64,000 nucleotides of DNA, from contig NZ_WBMS02000030.1 in assembly GCF_008923205.2 (NCBI RefSeq), positions 47,912 through 111,911 of the forward strand, in the 5' to 3' direction. A program made the position numbers and the translations under genes. A model generated the notes under the pieces. That model was not told the DNA's origin, did not search any database, and saw nothing but the letters and a program-made list of their open reading frames with translations. Source of the stretch: Actinomadura physcomitrii. Its GTDB lineage: Bacteria; Actinomycetota; Actinomycetes; Streptosporangiales; Streptosporangiaceae. This document shows positions 31,788-40,392 of the stretch, piece after piece; within the stretch, counting starts at the first letter, position 1; the number at the start of each line of letters is the position of its first letter.

Positions 31788-34100
31788 TCACGAGGTGATG
31801 CGCCGCGACAGCATCTTCAGGAAGATCTTGGAGATCTCCTGCGGGGTCATCGCGACCTGGACGTTGCCGTTGGTGGCTGCGGCGATCTTCTCCAGCTCGT
31901 TCTTGTCGACGCCCTTGCCGAAGCCGATCATGTTGACCTGGATCGGCTTGTTCGGGTCCTTCAGCTGCTTCAGCTCGGAGAGGGTCTCGTTGAGCGTCGG
32001 CCCGTCCGGGTCGTCGTTCTGGCCGTCGGTGAGCAGCAGGATCGAGTTGCCGAACTCCGGCTTGTAGGTCTTGTTCATCAGCTTGTAGGCGTCGAGCATC
32101 GTCCGGTACAGGCCGGTGTCGCCGTTCGTCTTCGGCTTCATCTGGTTCAGCCACGACAGCACCAGCCCGCGCCGCGTGGTGGACCCGATGCGGTCGCCGA
32201 GCGCGCCGATCGGCACCGTCTGCTTGTACGGCGACTTGCCGTTCATGTTCGTGGAGAACAGCCACTGGCCGAGCTCGGTGTCGTTCGACATCATCGCCAG
32301 GCCGCCCTGCGACACCTGCGCGATCGCCTGCAGCCGGTTGGTGTGCGGCGCGACCTGCTCGGCCATCGAGCCGGACACGTCGATCAGCGTGAGCATGCGC
32401 AGCCCGAGCGTCAGCTTCGACCACGCCTGCATGACCTGCGCGACGTCGCCGCTCTTCGGCGTCGGGAGCTGCCGCGGGCGCGCCGGGCTGACCCCGGTCG
32501 CCGCGGTGAAGCTCGCGGGCGCCTTCCCGTCGGACGTGCGGAAACCGAGCTCCCGCAGGTCGTTGCGGGTCGCGTCGGTCGTCATCGCCTTCTCGAGCAG
32601 CCGCGCGGCCTTCTGCTCATCGCCGTTCTGCGTCGTGACGGTGAACGGGTAGTCCATCGACAGCGTGCCCTCGGTGGGGTACAGCGCCACCGCGGGCTGG
32701 GCCGGCTTGGTCTGGTTGTAGCTCCACAGCGCCTGCTCCGACGACAGGGAGATCGGCTGCTTGCCGGTCCGGTCCTTGCTGAAGTGGGTGAACTCCGCCG
32801 TCGTCGAGGGGACGAGGTTCTCCCGGACGGTCCGGACGATGCCGGTGAAGATCGAGTCCCGGTTGGGGTCGTTCGCCAGCAGCATGCTGGTGATCATCAG
32901 CGAGCCCATGCCGGCGGCGTTCTTGGTCGGGTCGGGCACCACCATCCGCACCGAGCCGGCCGGGATCATCTGGTTCTTGGTGACCGCGCCGCCCGCGACG
33001 CCGCCCGCCGCCTTCAGCAGGTTGTCCCAGGACGGGCTGGCCGTCACGCCCTGCTTCTTCAGCTGGACGGCCAGCGTCTTCGGCAGCCCCACCACGATCG
33101 GGCTGCTCGCGAGCGAGGTCTTGGCGGACTCCAGGCTCTTGTCGCCGCCCTCGCCGCGGGCGAGCGCCGTCCACAGCGAGGAGTCGGGGATCCACACGTC
33201 CGGGCGCTGGTTCGCCGAGTTCGCGACGCCCTGCCCGGACAGCAGCGTCGCCACCGACGCCGGGTCGGTCTTCTTCACGTCGGCCCGCACGCACTTGCCG
33301 CCGACCTTGTGCTTGGCGTCGTTAAAGCGGCCCGCCGCCTTCACGATCGCCGGCTGGATGTCGGGCGCCGCCGCGACCGACAGGCTCATCGCGTCGTCGC
33401 CGGAGCAGCCGCCGCCGCTCTCGGCGAACGCGTACACGCCGACGCCGAGCAGCAGCGCCAGGCCCACGGCCCCGGCCATCGGCCCGATCAGCGCGGCCTT
33501 GCTGCGCTTGCGCTTGCGCTTGCCGTACTCGTAGCCGCCGGTCCCGCCGCCGTAGCCGCCGGAACCCCCGCCGCCGCCCGAGCCGCCGCCGTACCCGCCG
33601 GACCCGCCCGAGCCGGCCGACCCGCCGCCGAAGAACCCGGCGGGCGTCTCGTCCGAGCTGCGGATCGCGTCGTACTCGCTGTAGCCCGTCCCGGCCAGCG
33701 GGGACGATGACCGGCCGGGCGGCGGCTCCTGCGGCATCGGCGCCGCCATCGGCTCCTGCTGCTCCGCGCCGTACGGGCCGGACCGCCCGAGCCCGTACCC
33801 GCCGGCGTCCGACGCGCCGGTGAACCCGCCGGCGCCGTAGACCGGCTCCTCGGCCGAGCGGCGCGGGGCGAACCACTCGGGCGTCTCGCCCGAGCCCGGC
33901 GCCCGCGGCGAACCGGGGGGCGGGCCCGCGGGCGCGCCCGGCGGCGGCCCGGCCGGCGGCTCCTGCGCCAGGGGGCTCTGCGGGTTCCTGGTGCCGAACC
34001 AGTCGGACGACCCGTCGTTCGCGGGTCCGAACACGGGCGTGGACGGGTCGAGACCGTCCCCGTCCCCCTCAGGGAAGTCATTGCGATGACGTCCGCTCAT
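31788..34100 (-). CDS. Membrane-anchored substrate-binding plus VWA-domain protein
   Basis: A 770-residue protein; ATG at 34100 with GAGGG upstream. Residues 1-190 are cytoplasmic, Pro/Gly-rich and disordered, including GYGGGSGGGGGSGGYGGG. A basic KRKRKRSK stretch precedes a transmembrane helix at about 200-222. The exported part has a periplasmic-binding-like domain (about 235-540: LSVAAAPDIQPAIVKAAGRF, RPDVWIPDSSLW, SSPIVVGLPK) and then a von Willebrand A domain with an intact MIDAS: DVSGSM (about 573), a Thr loop and LLTDGQNDDPDG. Similar fusions are common in actinobacteria and are thought to act in adhesion or metal/ligand-dependent surface complexes. It stands as a single gene between divergent TrmH and the sigma-factor pair. 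Confidence 0.86.
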   Translation of the reverse strand: MSGRHRNDFPEGDGDGLDPSTPVFGPANDGSSDWFGTRNPQSPLAQEPPAGPPPGAPAGPPPGSPRAPGSGETPEWFAPRRSAEEPVYGAGGFTGASDAGGYGLGRSGPYGAEQQEPMAAPMPQEPPPGRSSSPLAGTGYSEYDAIRSSDETPAGFFGGGSAGSGGSGGYGGGSGGGGGSGGYGGGTGGYEYGKRKRKRSKAALIGPMAGAVGLALLLGVGVYAFAESGGGCSGDDAMSLSVAAAPDIQPAIVKAAGRFNDAKHKVGGKCVRADVKKTDPASVATLLSGQGVANSANQRPDVWIPDSSLWTALARGEGGDKSLESAKTSLASSPIVVGLPKTLAVQLKKQGVTASPSWDNLLKAAGGVAGGAVTKNQMIPAGSVRMVVPDPTKNAAGMGSLMITSMLLANDPNRDSIFTGIVRTVRENLVPSTTAEFTHFSKDRTGKQPISLSSEQALWSYNQTKPAQPAVALYPTEGTLSMDYPFTVTTQNGDEQKAARLLEKAMTTDATRNDLRELGFRTSDGKAPASFTAATGVSPARPRQLPTPKSGDVAQVMQAWSKLTLGLRMLTLIDVSGSMAEQVAPHTNRLQAIAQVSQGGLAMMSNDTELGQWLFSTNMNGKSPYKQTVPIGALGDRIGSTTRRGLVLSWLNQMKPKTNGDTGLYRTMLDAYKLMNKTYKPEFGNSILLLTDGQNDDPDGPTLNETLSELKQLKDPNKPIQVNMIGFGKGVDKNELEKIAAATNGNVQVAMTPQEISKIFLKMLSRRITS

Positions 34101-34430
34101 GGCTGCCCTCGATTCACCAGAAACCCGCCGATGTTCCCCGGCACTGTAGTAGTACGAACTGAAGGTTACAAAGAGCTCAAAATCGATGATGACGCAGGTC
34201 ATCAGCGTATGTCCCGACGATCCTGGCATGCGTCCCCGCACCGTCACGCCCCGCGTTCGGGGCGCCACGGGGCGGCGCCGCGGCCACGATCATGGGTGGA
34301 CCGGGCCCGCCGGGCGCCGGGACCGTGCGTGATTTTCCCGCAAACCGGAACCGGCGCGCGCGGCCGGAACCGGCCGCCGCACCCCCTTGCCCCAGCCCGG
34401 GCACCCCGCCCCCTCCGCCACAATCGAGGC
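34101..34430. other. Divergent promoter region (VWA protein / TrmH)
   Basis: About 330 bases. A patch of low GC at 34143-34200 (GTAGTAGTACGAACTG, AAAATCGATGATGA) likely holds the promoter of the minus-strand VWA gene. The rest is G/C-rich with no feature I can support. Confidence 0.4.
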
Positions 34431-35246
34431 ATGGCCAGCTTCGTCACCGTCACCTCACCGGCCGACCCCCGGCTGGCCGACTACACCCGGCTGCGCGACG
34501 TCAACCTGCGCAAAAGCCTCGAAGCCGAGCACGGCCTCTTCCTCGCCGAGGGCGAGAAGGTCATCCGCCGCGCGATCGCCGCCGGGCATCCCGTCCGCTC
34601 CCTGCTGATGGCGGCGCGCTGGACCGGTCCCCTCGCCGACATCCTTGACACCGTCGACGCCCCGGTCTACGTGGCCGACGACGCCGTGCTCGAAGGCGTC
34701 ACCGGCTTCCCCGTCCACCGCGGCGCCCTCGCCTCCCTCGAACGCCTGCCCCTGCCGCCCGTCGACGCCGTGGTGAAGGACGCCCGCCGCATCCTCGTCC
34801 TGGAGGACGTCGTCGACCACACCAACGTCGGCGCGATCTTCCGCTGCGCCGCCGCCCTCGGCGTCGACGCCGCCGTCCTCGCCCCCCGCTGCGCCGACCC
34901 CCTCTACCGCCGCTCGGTGAAGGTCTCGATGGGCGCCGTGTTCGCCCTCCCGTACGCGCGCATGACCGACTGGCGCAACGGCCTGGCCGAGCTGCGCGCC
35001 GCCAGCTTCCAGATCCTCGCCCTCACCCCGTCCGCGAGCGCGATCGCGCTGGACGCCGTCCCGTCCGCCGACCGCCGCGCCCTGCTCCTCGGCTCCGAGG
35101 GCGACGGCCTCTCCTCCCGCTGGCTCGACGAGGCCGACGAGCGCGTCCGCATCCCGATGAACGAGACGGCCCTGTCCCGCGGCGTCGACTCCCTCAACGT
35201 CACGGCCGCCGCCGCCATAGCCTGCTACACCCTCCTCCGCCCCTGA
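34431..35246 (+). CDS. SpoU/TrmH-family RNA 2'-O-methyltransferase
   Basis: A 271-residue SAM-dependent ribose methyltransferase acting on rRNA or tRNA. The ATG at 34431 is preferred (GAGG close upstream); the frame stays open further 5' but without homology. An N-terminal substrate-binding domain (about residues 1-105, GLFLAEGEKVIRRAI) is followed by the knotted SPOUT domain: motif 1 HTNVGAIFRCAAALGVD, motif 2 LLLGSEGDGLS, motif 3 IPMNETALSRGVDSLNV. The catalytic Arg in FRCAAA is present. Which nucleotide is modified cannot be told. It converges with the gene at 35287. Confidence 0.92.
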   Translation: MASFVTVTSPADPRLADYTRLRDVNLRKSLEAEHGLFLAEGEKVIRRAIAAGHPVRSLLMAARWTGPLADILDTVDAPVYVADDAVLEGVTGFPVHRGALASLERLPLPPVDAVVKDARRILVLEDVVDHTNVGAIFRCAAALGVDAAVLAPRCADPLYRRSVKVSMGAVFALPYARMTDWRNGLAELRAASFQILALTPSASAIALDAVPSADRRALLLGSEGDGLSSRWLDEADERVRIPMNETALSRGVDSLNVTAAAAIACYTLLRP

Positions 35247-35286
35247 CCCGCCACCGTTCGGGCTCGGAGGATCGGTCGTTCTCCGT

Positions 35287-36306
35287 TTACCTGCTGAACA
35301 TGCCGCGGCGGGTGCGGCGGTGCATGCCGCGCGCGCGGCGCGCGGCGGCCGAGGCGGCGCCCGCCGGGGCGCGGCGCCTGCCGAGACGCAACTGGGTGAG
35401 CAGCACCGCGATCGCGACCATCAGCGCCGCCAGCCACGCCACCTGCGTGCTCGCGACCCGCTCGAAGGTGAGGTCCTGGGCCACCGGGGCCTTGTTGCCG
35501 CGCAACCTGCTCTCCGGCGTCACCGCCGCGGAGTTCGGCGCGACCGACGGGCTCGGCGCCGCGATCGGCGGCAACGCCACCTGCGGGTTCTTCGCCTGGA
35601 ACGAGGAGTTCGTCGTCGGCGCATAGCCGGTGTCGGACGTCGTCCCGCTCGACCCGCCCGACGAGCCGCTCCCGCTCCCGGACGACGACCCGCTCCCGCT
35701 CCCGGACGACGACGCCGACGGCGTCGCGCTCTTCGACGGCGGCGGCGACTTGGACGGCGACTTCGTCGGTGACTTGGCCGGTGACTTGGTGGGCGTCTTC
35801 GTGGGCGTGGGCGTGGGCGCGAGGAACTTGATCTTGGCCGTCCAGGTCTTCGCGGGAATGTCGGTCGCGCTGACCTCGATGGAGAAGGTGACCGTCAGGT
35901 CGTCCTCGATGGTCGCCGGCACGGACACGGTGGAGACGACCGTGCCGCGATGCCCGCTGGTCAGATCGCCCACGGAACACCCGGTGGAGGTGTAGGGCGC
36001 CGTGCACTCGCCTCCCACCGTCGCCTTGCCGGGGGACGCCGACACGCCCACGACCTTCACCCCTGACACGTCGCCGCCCGTGGCGGTGATATGCGTGTCG
36101 ACCTGGACGCGTTCGCCGGGCTTCGCCGGGTTCGAGACCGGATCGACGCCCACCGTCAGCGTGCCGGGCGTCGGGGACGCGGAGGACGAGTCGGAGGGGG
36201 TCGGCGAAGGGGTGTCTTCGGCGGAGGCCGCTGCGCCTCCCGCGGCGAGGATCGCCGCCACTCCGAGCCCAACAAAGATCGGTTTCACCGCCGGTCGGCA
36301 GTACAC
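35287..36306 (-). CDS. Stalked cell-surface protein with single C-terminal membrane anchor
   Basis: A 339-residue protein from a GTG at 36306 (GGAGG 10 nt upstream; a second GTG at 36288 is possible). A signal peptide (GLGVAAILAAGGAAASA) leads to a beta-sandwich region (about residues 45-170) with PAKPGERVQVDTHITATGG and two Cys (GGECTAPYTSTGC). A long TPTKSPAKSPTKS and GSGSGSS low-complexity stalk follows, and a C-terminal hydrophobic helix (VAWLAALMVAIAVLL) with a basic RLGRRR tail. The stalk resembles those of the two sigma factors and may be glycosylated. Function unknown; an adhesion or scaffold role is plausible. The last residues are Arg-rich and cytoplasmic. Confidence 0.7.
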   Translation of the reverse strand: MYCRPAVKPIFVGLGVAAILAAGGAAASAEDTPSPTPSDSSSASPTPGTLTVGVDPVSNPAKPGERVQVDTHITATGGDVSGVKVVGVSASPGKATVGGECTAPYTSTGCSVGDLTSGHRGTVVSTVSVPATIEDDLTVTFSIEVSATDIPAKTWTAKIKFLAPTPTPTKTPTKSPAKSPTKSPSKSPPPSKSATPSASSSGSGSGSSSGSGSGSSGGSSGTTSDTGYAPTTNSSFQAKNPQVALPPIAAPSPSVAPNSAAVTPESRLRGNKAPVAQDLTFERVASTQVAWLAALMVAIAVLLTQLRLGRRRAPAGAASAAARRARGMHRRTRRGMFSR

Positions 36307-36420
36307 CGCCCCAGCACCTCCGTCGCGTCGCCTTTGAGCGCATGTGCCCGCTGTACTCGGGAGATCGTCCCAGAACTCATGCGAACACGGATGAACGGGC
36401 CAAAGCAACCCCGTGGACGC

Positions 36421-36789
36421 TCACGTGACTTCCTCTCGGACGTCCTCTATCTCCGTCGCGGGCGCCCACGCCTGCCAAACGCCCTGGTCGATGCGTTCCA
36501 GGCCGAGCGATTCGGCCACCGGGGCGCGGCCGCCGACATATTCGACGCGCAGCCACGTCTCGTGCTCGCCGACGATGACGAACCGCTCGCCGCGCCACCG
36601 GCACGTCGTCCGGACGTACCGGAGCTCCTCGACCTCCGACGCCGGGACGATCCGCCGGAACCGGCCCGGCCGCAGCTCCTCGAACCCGTCCGTCGGACCC
36701 GGCGTGTAGAGCCGGATCTCGCCGTCGGCGCCCGGCGCGGCCTCGAAGTCGCGGCCGAGCCAGCGCGCCACGTAGCCGTCCCTGATCAC
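36421..36789 (-). CDS. Small protein translationally coupled to the SseB-repeat protein
   Basis: A 122-residue acidic protein. Its GTG start (36789) overlaps the stop of the large SseB-repeat gene by 4 nt. Features: DGYVARWLGRDFEA, a Trp/Arg-rich strand RYVRTTCRWRGERFVIVGEH, LRVEYVGGRAPVAESLGLE and QGVWQAWAPATEIEDVREE. No signal peptide or membrane helix. I do not recognise a named family, though similar small proteins follow SseB or toxin-like genes in actinomycetes from memory. Strict coupling suggests a stoichiometric partner or an immunity-like protein for the C-terminal domain of its neighbour; this is inference. Confidence 0.7.
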   Translation of the reverse strand: MIRDGYVARWLGRDFEAAPGADGEIRLYTPGPTDGFEELRPGRFRRIVPASEVEELRYVRTTCRWRGERFVIVGEHETWLRVEYVGGRAPVAESLGLERIDQGVWQAWAPATEIEDVREEVT

Positions 36790-39700
36790 TGCGCCGCTCC
36801 CGTCCGGCCGTCGCGCCCCTCGGGGCCGGTGGTCGCGTCGGGCCGCAGCCACGCGAGCCGGTCGGGGTCGTACATCGCGATGAACCGCTCCGAGCGATCC
36901 ATGCCCAGGTAGTACATCTCGGCGCCGTACGGGAGCCGGACGCTGTCGACCTTGTACTCGCGGATGGAGCCCGCGCTGCCGGGGGCGAACCCGCCGCCGA
37001 CGAACGGCGGCCGCTCGATCACCCAGCCGGCCTCGCCCCAGGAGGCCATCTCCTCGGCGTCGCGTCCGCCGAACGGGATCCGGTACAGCTCGGGGCAGTA
37101 CGCGGGCCACCGGATGACGTACACGCCTTCGTCTGCGGGCGAGAACGGCGTGCCCTCGTAGAGCAGGCCCAGCGCCTCGTAGAGCTGGACGGGCGTCTGG
37201 AGCTCGGCGACGTCGCCCGTCGCGTGGACGAACCCGCCGACCCGGTCGTAGCCCTGCTCCAGGTACCAGCCGACGTGCCCGTGCGGGACGACCTTCTGCA
37301 TGATCGTCGGCTGGACCACGCGGTCGTCGAGGTCCTCGGCCCGCGCCGGGGCGGCGGCCGCGACGACGTCCTGCACCGTCATGTCCGGGGCGGGTTCGCG
37401 GGGCGCCGGGGGCGCGGGCGGGCGCGCCTGGACGAGACCGACCCGCAGGGCCCACTCGCTCAGCGCCCGCACCTGGTCGCCGCGCAGGGACGCGCCGATC
37501 CGGGTCCCCGGGTTGAGCAGCAGCGCCCAGTCGTCGCGCGGCCACGCGCCGATCAGCTCACGGAAGTCGGCGTACACGAACCGGGACTCCGGCAGCACCT
37601 CCCGCAGCCGGACGAGGGAGGTGAACACCCGGACCGCCGCGCCGTCGCGCAGCGCCGCGTCCCAGCGGAACTCGCGCTGCACCGGCGTCACCTCGAGCGG
37701 CGCGTCCGCCGGGATCGGGACGAGGACGTTCGCGTTCAGCAGGACGCGGAGGAACGCGTCGGAGTCCCCGCCGAGCGCCGCCTCGTAGAGCTCCTGGTCG
37801 ATGCGGTTGCCGGGCTCGAACTCGCTCTCGGGCGCGGCGACGGGCCGCAGCCGCCGCTCCGGCGCCTGCTGCTCGCCGGCCGGTGCCGTCCCGGCGCGCG
37901 GCTGCGGGGCGGGGGAGTCGCCCGCCGTCCCCAGGCCGACAATGGCGTGTCCGCCGGTCACGGTGGACGCGTCGGCCGGTGCCGGCGGCTCGGGATGCTG
38001 GACGCCTGCCGCGTCCTGCGCGTCCGGGACGTGGCCGGGCAGACGCTGCGCCCTGGTCGCTCCCGGCAGGCTCGGGCCCGCCGGATCGCCGGACGTTCCC
38101 GCGGCGGCGGACGGTTGGGCGTGCGGGCCGGTGTCTCCTGCGGAGGGCGCGCCGGGGGCCGGTGCCTGCGGCGGCTCTTCGCCCGCGCCGGGCGGGACCG
38201 GGGGCGCCGCCGGTTGACCGGGCACGGGACCGCCGACCTGCGGCTGCGGGCCCGTGGAGGTGAAGCCCGGCTGCTCGTCCGGCGGTGCCGGGACCGTGGA
38301 GTGCCCGCCCGAGGTGGTGGACGGCGCGGGCGCGCCGACCGCCGGCTGCGGGCCGGTGTGCCGCGGAACGTCTCCCGGCGCGGCGGCGGGGTCGGAGCCG
38401 CCGAAGGGGGGCTGTTCGGCCGGCACGACGGGGTGTTCGCCGGAAGCGGTGGACGGTGCCGCCGGCGCGCTGACCGCGGGCTCCAGGGCGGAGGGCGCCG
38501 GTTGTTCGGCCGGCGGCGTCGGGTGCTCGCCGGAGGTGGTGGACGGTGCCGCGGGCGCGTGATCCGGGGCAGCGGGCTGCGCCGGTTCGGGTGGGCCCGT
38601 GGCGGCCTCCGCCGAGGGGTCGTGGTCGCCAACGGGGGCGGACGGGGTGTAGGCGGGGCGCTGCGGGCCGGTGGAGTCGTCCGGCACGGGCGGCGCGTCC
38701 GTGGACGGGACGGCCGGGGCGACCGGAACGGCCGGGTTCTCCGGCGGAGGGGGCGTCGCGGCGGACGGCGGGGTGGCGGACTTCTCGGGCGCGGTGCGCG
38801 GCGGGCCGCTGAGGGCGCGGACCTGCTCGCCCGGCATCGTGGCGTCGATCGGGGTGCCGGGGTTGAGGACGAGCGTCCAGTCGGGGTCGGGCCAGGCCGA
38901 CACGACGTCCAGCAGGCTCGGCATCACGAAGCGGGACGAGCCGATGGCCTCGTTCATCCACTTCAGGGACGTGAACAGCTGCACGGACGTGCGGCCGTGC
39001 ACGGTGACGGGCCGCCACGGGAACGCCGGGTCCTCGGGGGCGATGCCCCACGGGGTGTCGGGGTCGGAGGGGACGAGGACCTGAGCGCCGAGGAGCACCT
39101 TGAAGAAGGTGTCGGTGTCGCGGCGCCGGGCGGCGTCGAAGAGCCGCTGCTCGATGTCGTTCTGCGGTTCGAAGCGGTCGGTCATCCGGGCGGCGGCGCG
39201 CTGGTCGGCCCAGGTGGCGAGGCCGGGGAGCTGGGCGGCCATGACGGTGCCGCCGGCGGGGGAGCCGGAGTTGATGGCGAGCTGCCAGCCGTGGTCGGGC
39301 CAGTAGCGCAGCGCGACGGTGAACGGCAGCTTGATGTACTCGGTGCCGGTCCCGGCGGCGTGCGCGGCCTCGATGAGGCGCTCGGGGGAGGTGAAGACGG
39401 GCACGACGGTGCCGCCGTCGACCTCGCGGGTCCGCCACGGGAAGCCGGGACGGCCGGGGCGAAGCGTGTAGTCGGTGTCGTCCGGGACGGGCAGCAGGAT
39501 CTCGGTGTCCGCCATCGTCTGCAGGAACAGGTCGTGGTCGTTGTTCGCCGCGGCGCGCAGGAGTTCGCGCTCGACGTCGTTGGCGGGCCGGAACTCGGGC
39601 CGGGACGGTTCGCGCGGCGCTTCGCGGGGCAGCTCGCGGTGCTGGCCCTGCAGCTCCTCCCAGGGCGACTCGTCCTGCGCCGCGGCCGGCGCGGGGGCCG

Positions 39701-40244
39701 CGGGCTCGGGTGCGGGCGCGGCGGGCTCCGTCACGGGGGCCGGTGGTTCGGGCGCCGGTGCGGCGGGCGCGGACGGCGCGGGCTCAGCGGGCGCGGGCGC
39801 GGCGGCGCGGCCGACTTGCGGCGGGCGGCCGTCGCCGTCGGCGACCTGCCGGACGAACCAGGCGGGCATCCGCGCCTCGATCGGCAGCGGGACGCCGCCG
39901 GGGTGGCCGGGCGCGTCGACGGCCAGCCACCACCGCGCGTCGGGCCAGGTCTCGGCGAGGTCGCCGAGGCGCAGCGTCATGAAGTGCCGCCAGGACGGGC
40001 CGAGGCAGGCGCGCATCGCGGCGGCGGAGGTGTAGGCGAGGACGTGGACGCGGCCGTCCTCCTCGCGGGTCGGCCAGACGGGCCGCGCCCGCCCGGCGAG
40101 GACGCCGTCGACGGCGTCGTCCGGGACGGGCACCACGAGTTCGGCGCCCGCGAGGATGCGGAAGTAGCCCTCCTGGTCTCCGGCCCGTACGCTCTCCTCC
40201 AGTCGGCGTTCCAGTTCCGACGTGGGTCGCCACGCGTCGGCCAC
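36786..40244 (-). CDS. Large protein with four SseB-type domains and a novel C-terminal domain
   Basis: A 1152-residue protein from a GTG at 40244 with a G-rich ribosome-binding site. Four SseB-like units (each about 120 residues, pattern LY.AA...D...FL..LL.A.VLVP.. and FTS...L) lie at about 1-130, 220-343, 365-476 and 810-935. A 330-residue Pro/Ala/Thr linker sits between units 3 and 4 and contains repeats of the form STTSGEHP. The C-terminal 190 residues form a different domain: HVGWYLEQGYDRVGGFVH, YVIRWPAYCPELYRIPFGG, WVIERPPFVGGGFAPG and EYKVDSVRLPYGAEMYY. SseB domains are common in actinobacterial secretion and toxin contexts. No signal peptide. The terminal domain could be an effector; its small partner gene overlaps the stop. 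Confidence 0.75.
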   Translation of the reverse strand: MADAWRPTSELERRLEESVRAGDQEGYFRILAGAELVVPVPDDAVDGVLAGRARPVWPTREEDGRVHVLAYTSAAAMRACLGPSWRHFMTLRLGDLAETWPDARWWLAVDAPGHPGGVPLPIEARMPAWFVRQVADGDGRPPQVGRAAAPAPAEPAPSAPAAPAPEPPAPVTEPAAPAPEPAAPAPAAAQDESPWEELQGQHRELPREAPREPSRPEFRPANDVERELLRAAANNDHDLFLQTMADTEILLPVPDDTDYTLRPGRPGFPWRTREVDGGTVVPVFTSPERLIEAAHAAGTGTEYIKLPFTVALRYWPDHGWQLAINSGSPAGGTVMAAQLPGLATWADQRAAARMTDRFEPQNDIEQRLFDAARRRDTDTFFKVLLGAQVLVPSDPDTPWGIAPEDPAFPWRPVTVHGRTSVQLFTSLKWMNEAIGSSRFVMPSLLDVVSAWPDPDWTLVLNPGTPIDATMPGEQVRALSGPPRTAPEKSATPPSAATPPPPENPAVPVAPAVPSTDAPPVPDDSTGPQRPAYTPSAPVGDHDPSAEAATGPPEPAQPAAPDHAPAAPSTTSGEHPTPPAEQPAPSALEPAVSAPAAPSTASGEHPVVPAEQPPFGGSDPAAAPGDVPRHTGPQPAVGAPAPSTTSGGHSTVPAPPDEQPGFTSTGPQPQVGGPVPGQPAAPPVPPGAGEEPPQAPAPGAPSAGDTGPHAQPSAAAGTSGDPAGPSLPGATRAQRLPGHVPDAQDAAGVQHPEPPAPADASTVTGGHAIVGLGTAGDSPAPQPRAGTAPAGEQQAPERRLRPVAAPESEFEPGNRIDQELYEAALGGDSDAFLRVLLNANVLVPIPADAPLEVTPVQREFRWDAALRDGAAVRVFTSLVRLREVLPESRFVYADFRELIGAWPRDDWALLLNPGTRIGASLRGDQVRALSEWALRVGLVQARPPAPPAPREPAPDMTVQDVVAAAAPARAEDLDDRVVQPTIMQKVVPHGHVGWYLEQGYDRVGGFVHATGDVAELQTPVQLYEALGLLYEGTPFSPADEGVYVIRWPAYCPELYRIPFGGRDAEEMASWGEAGWVIERPPFVGGGFAPGSAGSIREYKVDSVRLPYGAEMYYLGMDRSERFIAMYDPDRLAWLRPDATTGPEGRDGRTGAAQ

Positions 40245-40392
40245 CGCCGCCACCCCCTGTTTCGTCCGTGCTCGTCCCCGACCCGCCGGGTTCCGGTGGG
40301 AGGTCCGGCGGGAAGTAGCGCGGCTGCCTACGCTACAGGGGCGAACAGGACCAAAGGCCATAAACGTCTGTGCTCGCGGGCGAGTCCGCAGG

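Noticed and set aside
36786..40244. A tuberculosis-necrotizing-toxin (TNT) domain at the C-terminus of the SseB-repeat protein
   Set aside because: The expected glycine-rich and GQPGGGTQY-like motifs are absent. The domain is left unnamed.
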